Source: Desulfobacterales bacterium (GTDB lineage: Bacteria; Desulfobacterota; Desulfobacteria; Desulfobacterales; RPRI01). Taken from it: a stretch of 11,994 bases of DNA. The stretch is taken from positions 1 through 11,994 of the forward strand of contig JAUYEO010000261.1 of the NCBI GenBank assembly GCA_030689795.1, written 5' to 3'. Positions 1 to 5,853 of this stretch are shown here, one piece after another (within the stretch, counting starts at the first letter, position 1; each line of letters opens with the position of its first letter). Made by a program: the position numbers and the translations under genes. Below the pieces are notes generated by a model that was not told where the DNA came from, did no database searches, and was given only the letters and a program-made list of their open reading frames with translations.

Positions 1-117
1 GCGGCAAGTTTGCCATGCCCCTTTTTGATGAAAGGCAACGGTATCATCGATATTGACATCTGCCAGGCTGTCTCCGTAATGGGCATAGTGCTTCATGATA
101 TGCCACAAAAAATGTTT
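1..117 (-). pseudogene. rfbF: Remnant of glucose-1-phosphate cytidylyltransferase
   Basis: Read on the minus strand from 117, the frame gives LWHIMKHYAHYG directly joined to GDSLADVNIDDTVAFH. In RfbF/DdhA (CTP:glucose-1-phosphate cytidylyltransferase, CDP-sugar synthesis for O-antigen) the first block lies near residues 35-46 (family form PILWHIMK.Y..HG). The second lies near residues 126-142 (family form TYGDGVADLDI...FHK.HGK). Here they are fused at the shared YG, so roughly 85 internal residues are gone. After FHQK the reading frame shifts at a run of four G. The next frame continues as HGKLA, the expected family sequence. Upstream of 117 an in-frame stop replaces the nucleotide-binding N-terminus. 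The fragment runs out of the window at base 1. It is non-functional, with three independent lesions. Family recognition is from memory of RfbF sequences. Confidence 0.72.
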
Positions 118-223
118 TTATCCATTTAAAAACTCCAGGTACATGTTTTGAGTGTTGGAAAAGCCGGACATTGAAAAGCCGAAGAGCTTGAAACAGAAAC
201 GAAAAACATCAAAGAATTTGAAC

Positions 224-282
224 CGCCAAGGCGCTAAGGACGCGAAGATTTTTAGACAGGATTAACAGGATGGACAGGATTG
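224..282. repeat. Two short tandem mini-repeat tracts
   Basis: Positions 224-249 hold three imperfect 8-9 base units starting CGC (cgccaagg, cgctaagga, cgcgaagat). Positions 256-282 hold three 9-base units (acaggatta, acaggatgg, acaggattg). Tracts of this look recur between genes in many proteobacterial genomes. No gene covers them. They lie in the gap between the rfbF remnant and the toxin gene. Confidence 0.7.
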
Positions 283-312
283 TTGCCTGCCGACCGGAAG
301 TCGGACAGGCAA
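283..312 (-). terminator. Stem-loop 3' of the PIN-toxin gene
   Basis: The arms ttgcctgccgac (283-294) and gtcgg-a-caggcaa (300-312) pair over 12 bp with one bulged A at 305 and a 5-nt loop. The stem starts 22 bp after the toxin stop codon in the direction of transcription. There is no U-tract on the minus strand, so it could be a weak or factor-assisted terminator, an mRNA-stabilising hairpin, or simply a repeat. Confidence 0.4.
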
Positions 313-334
313 TAATCCATCGCCTGCGATCTTC

Positions 335-829
335 TTATTTGGCAGGAAACATCCTTTTATAAAGTTTATCACTGATTCTGAACCCTGCTTCTCTCAACTG
401 ATTGACAAGCTTCTTTTTATCTATGGCAAACCCCATCTCAATTGCCAAATCTATAATCCCCAGGACGCCCATTGTATTTACGCCCATTAGCGCTGCTGCA
501 TCCCTTGCCGTCCGCTCATCTATCAAGGCATAATCAAATCCTGACTTCTTACAAAGAATGATAACCTCGGATTCTCCCTTGCCTAAGATTGTTGTTAAGG
601 CATTAACAGCCATTTCATCATTAACAGACCTCATGGATATCCAGCCATCTTTCACCGCGGATTCGGTCTCAGCAGAACCGGCTTCATCTCTTCCCTTAAC
701 AACAACCTCCTCATATACGGCGTCAGGAATATAGATCTCTTCAAACACCTCTTTTAACAGCCAAAATATCTTTATTTGCGCCATTCCAATAAGGCAACTG
801 CTGTCTGCTACGACCTGAAAAGATTTCAT
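335..829 (-). CDS. DUF3368 PIN-like toxin of a type II toxin-antitoxin pair
   Basis: The 164-residue protein has the PIN-like fold of the DUF3368 family: presumed Mg2+-dependent ribonucleases, usually partnered with UPF0175 antitoxins. Candidate active-site acids are D9 in VVADSSCLIG, E40/E41 in DAVYEEVV, E86/E88 in GKGESEVI, and D104 and D110 in ALIDERTARDAA. The GKGESE and LIDE..AR motifs are typical of the family. The start overlaps the stop of the upstream antitoxin gene in ATGA (826-829), so translation is probably coupled. No ribosome-binding site of its own is needed. The length is normal and the frame intact. The acid residues are seen in the sequence; RNase activity is inferred from the family. 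The pair sits in a decayed accessory stretch between an rfbF remnant and an insertion sequence. Confidence 0.85.
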   Translation of the reverse strand: MKSFQVVADSSCLIGMAQIKIFWLLKEVFEEIYIPDAVYEEVVVKGRDEAGSAETESAVKDGWISMRSVNDEMAVNALTTILGKGESEVIILCKKSGFDYALIDERTARDAAALMGVNTMGVLGIIDLAIEMGFAIDKKKLVNQLREAGFRISDKLYKRMFPAK

Positions 830-1125
830 TTTTCAACTGTCTTGCGATATTTGGCTATCACTTGTTGGTCTTTTTCAAAACCCTTCTCACCATACTCATA
901 AGCAGGTATGCCGTGTTCCAGTAAAACTTCCATAAATCTGACCCTGCTCATTTCAGTCAATTCTGTTGCCTTGCCAAGAGATATGGATCCTTCTTGAAAT
1001 AAGAGGATCGCCAGGGCTATTTTCAACTTCTTTTTTACTTCCTCCGGCTTCTCCGATCCCCTCATAGCAAAGAGTATGTCCTGAGGAAGGTCTATCGATA
1101 TCCGTTCCATTTTGGTTGTTTCCAT
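826..1125 (-). CDS. UPF0175 family antitoxin
   Basis: The 99-residue protein fits the UPF0175 family. It has a short N-terminal strand (MERISIDLPQDIL), a helical region with LLFQEGSISLGKATELTEMSR (about residues 40-60) that resembles a helix-turn-helix, then RFMEVLLEHGIPAYEYGEKGFEKD. The C-terminal part with the IPAYEYGE..FEKD pattern is the part usually assumed to bind and neutralise the toxin. UPF0175 genes typically precede DUF3368 PIN-like genes, as here, with a 4-bp stop/start overlap. The start at 1125 is supported by an AAAGGAT ribosome-binding site about 8 nt upstream. Such antitoxins commonly repress their own promoter. The promoter would lie in 1130-1260, but I could not pick a convincing operator. 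Confidence 0.85.
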   Translation of the reverse strand: METTKMERISIDLPQDILFAMRGSEKPEEVKKKLKIALAILLFQEGSISLGKATELTEMSRVRFMEVLLEHGIPAYEYGEKGFEKDQQVIAKYRKTVEK

Positions 1126-1184
1126 ATTTATATCCTTTCCGGCCCTTTACTTCACTGCCTTCATAACGCAGCTCGTTGTCGATC

Positions 1185-1265
1185 TCAAACTTCATAATTT
1201 TCACCGCTTTGGCGTAAAGGTGTTTTCGCGAACTTCTTTATATTTTCAGTTATATAATTTATCAT
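1185..1265 (-). CDS. Possible 26-codon ORF or gene remnant upstream of the antitoxin
   Basis: A short frame reads MINYITENIKKFAKT then PLRQSGENYEV and stops at 1185, 60 bp before the antitoxin start. The codon content looks protein-like, and the frame stays open a little further upstream without an obvious start. There is no good ribosome-binding site. It could be the 3' end of a decayed gene, a leader peptide for the toxin-antitoxin operon, or chance. I do not recognise a family. Confidence 0.2.
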   Translation of the reverse strand: MINYITENIKKFAKTPLRQSGENYEV

Positions 1266-1320
1266 CTCTTCAGTCAACCCCAGGGGCGAAAGTGGACTAG
1301 AGGTATTTAGGGTAGGAGTT

Positions 1321-1376
1321 GGGGACGTCCATAAATAAGTAAATAACGTTCTATAGTAAGTGATAATTATGTCCCC
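1321..1376. repeat. REP-like palindromic repeat, copy 1
   Basis: ggggacgtccat at 1321-1332 contains the perfect palindrome ggacgtcc. Its ggggac (1321-1326) can pair with gtcccc at 1371-1376 across an AT-rich 44-nt loop. The same motif, as ggggacgcccat, returns at 1444-1455. Motifs of this type are often spread by REP-associated tyrosine transposases, but no such gene is present in the window. Confidence 0.5.
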
Positions 1377-1440
1377 TGACTATCTTTTCTCCTATAGGGT
1401 ACATGGGTAGAGTAGAGAGATGGTCTAGGAAGGGGAAGGA

Positions 1441-1456
1441 CATGGGGACGCCCATG
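1441..1456. repeat. REP-like palindrome, copy 2
   Basis: A perfect hairpin: catggg - gacg - cccatg, with 6-bp arms and a 4-nt loop. It shares ggggacg(t/c)ccat with the copy at 1321. Confidence 0.55.
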
Positions 1457-1826
1457 AAATTATGCGTTTCCTTCATTTTGCCGATTGCCTTGTTTTTAAG
1501 TATCTTGTATGTTTCTTTTTCACCATAAATCCGATTTTCTTTCTCGGCTTGCTTTCCACCGTTAATAGTTGATCAAGGGTTTGAAGCTCCCTGACTCCCT
1601 TTGTTTTACCTTCATTTTTAAGGAGCGAATTAGGGAACGACTTGGTAACGAAAGACTGTTTTGCGTTAAAAAGAAAAAAGACAAAGGCACAGAAAGCATA
1701 AGGGCTGTGTTGCGTGTTGAGTTTTGGGTTATACAAGACTGAAGACTGAAGGCCGAAGACTGAGGAACAAGAAGCATCAAACCGCGAAGTTGTTCCGGTA
1801 AAAGTCAATCAAATATTTACAAAAAA

Positions 1827-1850
1827 TTTGCGGGTAAGCAATGCCGCAAA
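1827..1850. terminator. Stem-loop beyond the IS110 transposase 3' end
   Basis: Arms tttgcgg (1827-1833) and ccgcaaa (1844-1850) pair perfectly over 7 bp with a 10-nt loop. It lies 59 bp after the transposase stop and just outside the inverted segment at 1854. On the minus strand it is followed by tttttt-rich sequence (from 1826 downward), as expected of an intrinsic terminator. Confidence 0.45.
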
Positions 1851-1853
1851 TAC

Positions 1854-1878
1854 TGTTCTTTGAAAATTCGGTAAAACC
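1854..1878 (+). repeat. Inverted segment at the transposase-distal end of the IS
   Basis: TGTTCTTTGAAAATT followed directly by CGGTAAAACC. Both parts recur in inverse orientation at 3454-3493, but there they are separated by 14 extra bases. Confidence 0.6.
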
Positions 1879-1908
1879 TATATACCCAGCCCCTGTTTTA
1901 TGATAACG

Positions 1909-3276
1909 TTACGTCGGGAATGGAATGGGGGCTAATATCCCGCATTCGGTGCCGTTGTCGCTTTGGGACTGCCTCTGTTCCATTCTTTTCGTTTTTTGCC
2001 GTCGCGATATGGGCGCATTGGAGTCATAATCCTGGTAACGACGGACCTTATTTTGTCTCGGCTTTCTTTGGCTTACCGGTTTATGTCTGTTTCTCCGGTC
2101 GATTTCCGGGTCAAACGGGCTATTGTTTTTAAGCATGCCATAGATGATTCTGAGAATCTTATGCATGCACAGGCCGATGGCAGCCATTTTTTTCATCCCC
2201 TTGCGGACATGTTCCTGATAGATGTCCCTGATCAGAGGGTTTTGGGTAATGGCGGTCATGGCAACCATGAAGAGGATCTGCCTGGGCTCTGCACGCCCTT
2301 CTTTGCTCATCCGAACGACTTTGACCCCATCTCCACTGATCTTTAACTTGGGGTGCAGCCCGAAGAAGGCGGCCAGTTTTTTGACCGTTTTAAATCGCTT
2401 CACGCTTTGGATATTGAGCATAAGACCGATGCCTGAGGAATCGCTGATTCCGATAAAGGTTTTCAATAGCTCTACCTCGGACACAGGGCACGCCTTGGCC
2501 ATGATTCCGGTTTGGGCTTTAATGGTTTCCTTCAGATGCATGATCTGTTTGACAGTGGCCACAATGAGCTGCTGAGTGATTCCATCGGTGGCTGAAGCGA
2601 CGCTCCTTTTTGCATTCAGAATGAGAGTTTCGGCCCTGGCCGAGGAAATATAAGGTGTCCGGGCTGCTGAGCTAACTTTGGCTTTGGCCAGATTAGCAGC
2701 TGTGGGGTATTTGACCAATAGCTTCAAGACCCAGGCTGGCGCCCCTTCTTTACAGTAGGTCAGGATCTCTGGATTGGCACTGTATAAGAGGGATTCCAAT
2801 TGATTTAACAGCTGGGTGCATTGCTTGGTAAGCATTTTGACAAATCCCCACTGTTTGCGCAAGCTAGCCAAGTGATCCTGGGACTGATAGGATACCTTCA
2901 AGGGGTGTGCGATCATATACTCTGCCACACTTTGGGCGCTGATTTTATCGGTAACATTGCGCTTCATATCAGCCTTGCTGTTGTGGTAGACTCCAAGGGG
3001 GTTTAGCCGAGCCGTCTGAAGATTTAAGGAGCCCTGAAATTCCAACAAAGCGTTATACCAGTTGTTCTCGTAGCCGCCGGTGCTCTCAAGTGCCGCATAA
3101 ATGATGGAATCGGCATGATCGGTTAAAAATTTCATCAGCAGCTCATAGAGAAAACAGTGACCATCAAAGGTGTCATCCAACTGGAAGCTTTCAACAACCA
3201 CTTCCTTTTGGCTGTTGAGAATGATAAAGTCCGCGTATCCTTTGCTGGCATCGATACCCAAATAGAATGTTTGCAT
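1909..3276 (-). CDS. IS110-family transposase (DEDD recombinase)
   Basis: The 455-residue recombinase starts with MQTFYLGIDASKGYADF, the RuvC-like N-domain. Candidate catalytic residues are D9, E64 (AALESTGGYE) and D110 (NVTDKISA). The position that usually carries the fourth acid (TDxxD) is Ser113; D103 lies nearby. A helical linker spans about 130-265. The C-terminal Transposase_20 domain has the SGIGLML turn (about 281-287) and RMSKEGRAEPRQIL, in which S324 is the likely nucleophile. A basic tail of about 65 residues (RRNRHK..QRKPRQNK) exceeds the usual length. I chose ATG 3276 because AAGGAGG precedes it by 6 nt and homology starts there. The frame is open for 57 more codons upstream, but that stretch looks like structured non-coding DNA. 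It should drive transposition of its own element, guided by a bridge RNA. Confidence 0.9.
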   Translation of the reverse strand: MQTFYLGIDASKGYADFIILNSQKEVVVESFQLDDTFDGHCFLYELLMKFLTDHADSIIYAALESTGGYENNWYNALLEFQGSLNLQTARLNPLGVYHNSKADMKRNVTDKISAQSVAEYMIAHPLKVSYQSQDHLASLRKQWGFVKMLTKQCTQLLNQLESLLYSANPEILTYCKEGAPAWVLKLLVKYPTAANLAKAKVSSAARTPYISSARAETLILNAKRSVASATDGITQQLIVATVKQIMHLKETIKAQTGIMAKACPVSEVELLKTFIGISDSSGIGLMLNIQSVKRFKTVKKLAAFFGLHPKLKISGDGVKVVRMSKEGRAEPRQILFMVAMTAITQNPLIRDIYQEHVRKGMKKMAAIGLCMHKILRIIYGMLKNNSPFDPEIDRRNRHKPVSQRKPRQNKVRRYQDYDSNAPISRRQKTKRMEQRQSQSDNGTECGILAPIPFPT

Positions 3277-3284
3277 GAACAGCC

Positions 3285-3455
3285 TCCTTACATCGGTAAA
3301 TTGAGTTGTGAAAAAGAGCCAGGCATCATCAGCCTTGTCGTTCTCCGGTCTCAGTTGGACCAAGTTGTTCCTCGACTTAGACCTGGCGGAAAGAAGAAAC
3401 TTCGCGACGGGTTCGAGACCCAAGACACAATCCTTCTCTTCCGTCATTCTGATGG
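3285..3455 (-). ncRNA. Candidate bridge RNA of the IS110 element
   Basis: The non-coding end upstream of the transposase contains several potential stems on the transcribed strand. Arms 3347-3355 and 3375-3383 pair over 9 positions with one mismatch around a 19-nt loop. A small hairpin lies at 3409-3421 (GGGT-loop-ACCC) and another at 3321-3335 (AGGC-loop-GCCT). In characterised IS110 elements (IS621) this end is transcribed into a structured RNA whose two internal loops pair with target and donor DNA. Position, length and folding fit. The guide loops cannot be assigned without the empty target site and the exact element ends. Boundaries are approximate. Confidence 0.42.
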
Positions 3456-3493
3456 TTTTACCGATAAAAGAAAACTTAAATTTTCAAAGAACA
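3454..3493 (-). repeat. Inverted segment at the transposase-proximal end of the IS
   Basis: On the minus strand it reads TGTTCTTTGAAAATT, 14 further bases, then TCGGTAAAACC. Apart from the 14-base insertion it matches 1854-1878 in inverse orientation. Confidence 0.6.
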
Positions 3494-3601
3494 ATTAGAG
3501 GCACTTTCAACATACAAGACACAAAGGCACGAATAATGGCCTATTTAAAACATTCAGGTTTTTCTTTGTTTTCTCCGTGATCTTTGTGTGAGAATTGCTT
3601 T

Positions 3602-4138
3602 TTACGAAGCCGTCTTCAGGTATCTCTCTTTTTCGCTGAATATGCATCCGCAGTATTTCTGCCTGTACAGCTCAAGCCGCTTCGATTCATTTACTCCCTC
3701 TTTCCATCCTGGTCGGAAATCACGGTAGTAAAATGGGATGCCCGCCGATTTTCCGGCCGATTCCCCGATCTCTTTTATCAGATCGTGTTTCTGGTAGATG
3801 CTGTAAAGAAGGGTGGTGGTGAAAGAATCATATCCGGCCTCTTTAGCGTAATGAGCGGTCGCGTTAAGGCGCTCAAAATAGCAGAATGCGCAGCGGTTTG
3901 CCTCCCTGAATACCGTTGCCCGGAGAAATCCCTCGAGGTCATAGTCATCCCGGAAAACTACTCCAAGGCCGATTAGTTTTGCATATTGAGCCAGCGCATC
4001 CCTTCTTTTTACATATTCGGTGTACGGGTGTATGTTGTTGTTATAAAAAAAACCGGTCGGATTCATACCTTCAGAGCGCAAAGTTTTAACGGGATATATT
4101 GAGCATGGCGCGCAGCATATATGAAGCAGTATTTTCAT
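3602..4138 (-). CDS. queH: Epoxyqueuosine reductase QueH
   Basis: The 178-residue protein belongs to the QueH (DUF208) family, the non-cobalamin enzyme that reduces epoxyqueuosine to queuosine at the wobble base of tRNAs with GUN anticodons. Visible hallmarks are HICCAPC at 6-12 (adjacent cysteines C8-C9 plus C12), FFYNNNIHPYTEY..R at 30-45, RCAFCYFERL with C83/C86, the TTLLYSIYQKHDLI segment, YYRDFRPGW, and YCGCIFSE with C163/C165. The cysteines supply ligands for the [4Fe-4S] cluster and the accessory iron. Its start overlaps the yggS stop by 4 bp (ATGA), so it is translationally coupled. Length is typical and the gene intact. An IS110 element lies immediately downstream, about 110 bp past the stop. 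Confidence 0.93.
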   Translation of the reverse strand: MKILLHICCAPCSIYPVKTLRSEGMNPTGFFYNNNIHPYTEYVKRRDALAQYAKLIGLGVVFRDDYDLEGFLRATVFREANRCAFCYFERLNATAHYAKEAGYDSFTTTLLYSIYQKHDLIKEIGESAGKSAGIPFYYRDFRPGWKEGVNESKRLELYRQKYCGCIFSEKERYLKTAS

Positions 4139-4830
4139 TTTCTTTCACCAAAAATGGCCGTTCCTATCCGGATATAGGTTGCTCCTTCTTCTATGGCAAT
4201 TTCAAAGTCTCCGCTCATTCCCATGGAAAGCTCATCCATTGCAATATTTTTTACAAGACATGAATCCAGAGAGCTTCCGATCCTGTCCCGCAAATTGCGG
4301 AGAGCGGAAAAATAAGGCCTGACTCTTTCCGGGTCGTCAAAAAAAGGAGGTATAACCATAAGCCCTTTAACAAAAAGATTTTTAAAACGTGACATTTTAT
4401 TAATAAGATCCGGAGCATCTTCTTCATTTATTCCGGATTTTGTCTTTTCTTTTCCGAGGTTGACCTGGATAAGGATGTTTTGCACCTTGTCGATTTTTTT
4501 TGCCTGAATATCAAGCTCTTCCGCAAGTTTGACCGAATCGACCGAGTGGATCAGGTCAAACATTTTTACGGCGTATTTCGCCTTGTTTGTCTGAAGGTGG
4601 CCTATGAAATGCCAGGCGACCGGATGCGAAGAAAGAAGGAGATATTTTTCTCTTGCGTCCCTTATATAATTTTCACCTATTATTGATATCCCGGATTCAA
4701 TTGCCACCCTGATTCTTTCCACAGACACAGTTTTGGTTACGGCGACAATGTGTACGCTCTCAGTTTCCCGGTTGCATGAAGATGCAGCCTTTCTGATGCG
4801 GCCGTTTATTTCATTGATCCTGTGTTTCAA
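4135..4830 (-). CDS. yggS: Pyridoxal phosphate homeostasis protein (YggS/PLPBP/PROSC family)
   Basis: This 231-residue single-domain TIM-barrel protein binds PLP. The PLP lysine is K33 in IVAVTKTVS, the family signature. Other conserved blocks are IGENYIRDAREK, WHFIGHLQTNKAKYAV, LIHSVDSVKLAEEL, ILIQVNLGKEKTKSGI, GLMVIPP, ELSMGMSGDFEIAIEEGATYIRIGTAIFGER. The last carries the MSxD-type phosphate loop and the terminal RIGTAIFG. It has no known catalytic turnover and buffers PLP and affects amino-acid metabolism. The gene is followed by queH with a 4-bp overlap and preceded by maf after a 132-bp spacer filled by an inverted repeat. It may therefore be on the maf transcript or have its own promoter. 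Confidence 0.94.
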   Translation of the reverse strand: MKHRINEINGRIRKAASSCNRETESVHIVAVTKTVSVERIRVAIESGISIIGENYIRDAREKYLLLSSHPVAWHFIGHLQTNKAKYAVKMFDLIHSVDSVKLAEELDIQAKKIDKVQNILIQVNLGKEKTKSGINEEDAPDLINKMSRFKNLFVKGLMVIPPFFDDPERVRPYFSALRNLRDRIGSSLDSCLVKNIAMDELSMGMSGDFEIAIEEGATYIRIGTAIFGERK

Positions 4831-4886
4831 TCAATCACCTTATCAACATTGATTCTTTCATAAAAAGTCCGCATATTCCTTTTTTC

Positions 4887-4955
4887 GTCATTCCAGCGGA
4901 AGCGGGAATCCAGTCTTTTTAAATGTTTCTGGACTCCCGTTTTCACGGGAGTGAC
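4887..4955. repeat. Inverted repeat of the 'GTCATTCC..GGGAATCCAG' dispersed type
   Basis: The left arm 4887-4913 and right arm 4929-4955 are 27 bases each and complementary at most positions, separated by 15 AT-rich bases. Each arm can fold on its own. The right arm holds a perfect ACTCCCG-6 nt-CGGGAGT hairpin (4933-4952). Read on the plus strand, the left arm hairpin is followed by a T-tract. Repeats beginning GTCATTCC and ending GGGAATCCAG are common intergenic elements in many bacteria. Here the repeat fills the maf-yggS spacer and may act as a transcription attenuator or mRNA processing site. Confidence 0.8.
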
Positions 4956-4962
4956 TGGCTTT

Positions 4963-5610
4963 TTAAGTATTTACGGGTCCATCAACATTGTTTATTCTTT
5001 TTATCGAGTCAAACCCCAAGAGACCCTCTTTTATCAAAAATTCGATGACCTCGCAGACGGGAAGTCCGACTACATTTGTATATGAACCGTTTACGCTTTT
5101 TACAAGAAAGGTTCCAAGTCCCTGGATGGCATATGCTCCTGCCTTGTCAAAGGGCTCTTTTGTATGGATATACCATTCGATTTCATCCTCTGATAGATTT
5201 TTAAAGAGAACCTCTGTTTTAATAGTTTCGGAAAACAGCCTCTCTTTTGCAGCGCAGCAGATGCAGTATCCGGTTAAAACCTCGTGGGTTTGTCCGCTTA
5301 AGCTTTTTAGCATCGACCTTGCATCCGTCCGGGATAAAGGCTTGCCGAGGATCTTCCCGTCTATTACCACAACCGTATCTGCGCCTATCACCCAGCTTTC
5401 CGGGTATTTATCCGATATATCTTTAGCCTTTGACTCAGCAAGAATTCTGACATAGATCTCGGGAGAAGATACCGGAACCGTGCTTTCATCAAAACCGCTC
5501 GGTATTACGGAAAATGAAATGCCTGCCTGTTTTAAAAGATATCTTCTGCGGGCTGATTTTGAGGCAAGTATCAGAAATGGTTTTTCATTTTTATTTTCTA
5601 TAGTATTCAT
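4963..5610 (-). CDS. maf: Maf-family nucleoside triphosphate pyrophosphatase (dTTP/UTP type)
   Basis: The 215-residue protein cleaves non-canonical or excess nucleoside triphosphates to monophosphate and pyrophosphate. Motifs in order: LILASKSARRRYLLKQAG (14-30), PSGFDES (38-43), GADTVVVIDGKILGKP (76-91, with the metal-binding acid), LSGQTHEVLTG, EPFDKAGAYAIQG, and VNGSYTNVVGLPVCE. The DKAGAYAIQG segment is that of YhdE-like dTTP/UTP pyrophosphatases. The start at 5610 has TAGGAG only 1-2 nt before the ATG, unusually tight, but there is no other plausible start before the LASKSARR motif. It is the first gene of a maf-yggS-queH run and is divergent from tRNA-Leu across a 96-bp spacer. Confidence 0.93.
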   Translation of the reverse strand: MNTIENKNEKPFLILASKSARRRYLLKQAGISFSVIPSGFDESTVPVSSPEIYVRILAESKAKDISDKYPESWVIGADTVVVIDGKILGKPLSRTDARSMLKSLSGQTHEVLTGYCICCAAKERLFSETIKTEVLFKNLSEDEIEWYIHTKEPFDKAGAYAIQGLGTFLVKSVNGSYTNVVGLPVCEVIEFLIKEGLLGFDSIKRINNVDGPVNT

Positions 5611-5665
5611 GCTCCTATTTTTATCAGATGTCAGGATTATTTACAATAAACTCCCTCTCCCTTTC

Positions 5666-5692
5666 TTGACAATTATTTATATAACATGTAAT
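5666..5692 (+). promoter_or_regulatory. Promoter of tRNA-Leu
   Basis: A perfect -35 hexamer TTGACA (5666-5671) is followed after 15 bp by TGTAAT (5687-5692), 5/6 to the -10 consensus. Initiation would fall near 5699, about 8 nt before the mature tRNA. The 15-bp spacing is short. The perfect -35 and the position just upstream of a tRNA make the call reasonable. Confidence 0.55.
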
Positions 5693-5706
5693 TGGGAAAA
5701 AAATCA

Positions 5707-5794
5707 GCCTGGGTGGCGGAACTGGTAGACGCAAGGGACTTAAAATCCCTCGGTCCTTGTGGCTGTACGAGTTCAATTCTCGTCCTAGGCACCA
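5707..5794 (+). tRNA. tRNA-Leu (anticodon UAA), CCA encoded
   Basis: This 88-nt class II tRNA has an acceptor stem gcctggg/cctaggc (one G-T pair), a D-arm with ctggtaga, and an anticodon stem aggga/tccct with loop CTTAAAA. The anticodon is therefore UAA, reading UUA and possibly UUG leucine codons. It has the long variable arm of leucine tRNAs and a T-arm acgag-ttcaatt-ctcgt. The discriminator is A5791 and the CCA end (5792-5794) is encoded. It is the only plus-strand gene here. It has its own promoter upstream and ends 8 nt before a terminator hairpin. Confidence 0.97.
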
Positions 5795-5850
5795 AATAAA
5801 AACAAGGGCTTACATGGTTCACTCTGACCGGTAAGCCCTTGATCGTTTTC
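5795..5850. terminator. Bidirectional intrinsic terminator (tRNA-Leu and iclR)
   Basis: Arms caagggcttac (5803-5813) and gtaagcccttg (5831-5841) pair perfectly over 11 bp around a 17-nt loop. On the plus strand it is followed by atcgtttt, closing the tRNA transcript. On the minus strand it is followed by tttttattt (5802 downward), an even better U-tract, closing transcription arriving from iclR. Confidence 0.85.
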
Positions 5851-5853
5851 CCT

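Larger units (their letters stand above)
1266..1853. other. Intergenic stretch without a convincing gene
   Basis: About 590 bp between the toxin-antitoxin operon and the insertion sequence. It contains REP-like palindromes (1321-1376 and 1441-1456), a purine-rich tract with repeated agactgaag/ccgaagactgag units (about 1736-1764), and a stem-loop next to the insertion sequence. The longest open frame (minus strand, 1473-1808) has low-complexity, non-family-like sequence and overlaps the repeated units, so I read it as non-coding. Confidence 0.6.
1854..3493 (-). mobile_element. IS110-family insertion sequence
   Basis: The element carries a single DEDD-type transposase gene. About 55 bp of non-coding sequence follow the gene and about 215 bp precede it. 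That layout, with a long non-coding end upstream of the transposase, matches the IS110 group, where it encodes the bridge RNA that guides recombination. The proposed limits are set by matching inverted segments: TGTTCTTTGAAAATT at 1854-1868 against its complement at 3479-3493, and TCGGTAAAACC at 1868-1878 against its complement at 3454-3464. IS110 elements often lack classical terminal inverted repeats and insert without clear target duplication, so the true ends may lie slightly inside or outside. The element sits in the intergenic space 3' of queH. Confidence 0.65.

Noticed and set aside
224..282. Possible CRISPR array
   Set aside because: The units are 8-9 bases in direct tandem without spacers; no cas gene is present.
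953..1204. 83-codon frame overlapping the antitoxin gene
   Set aside because: It is read out of frame through UPF0175 coding sequence; only its first residues lie outside it and show no recognisable family.
1473..1808. 111-codon minus-strand frame in the long intergenic region
   Set aside because: Its N-terminal half translates repeated agactgaag-type DNA and AT-rich tracts, there is no family-like motif or good ribosome-binding site, and another frame of similar length overlaps it.
3277..3447. 57-residue N-terminal extension of the IS110 transposase
   Set aside because: AAGGAGG lies directly before ATG 3276, homology begins with MQTFYLGID, and the extension coincides with structured DNA fitting a non-coding RNA.
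3584..3976. 130-codon plus-strand frame
   Set aside because: Antisense shadow of queH.
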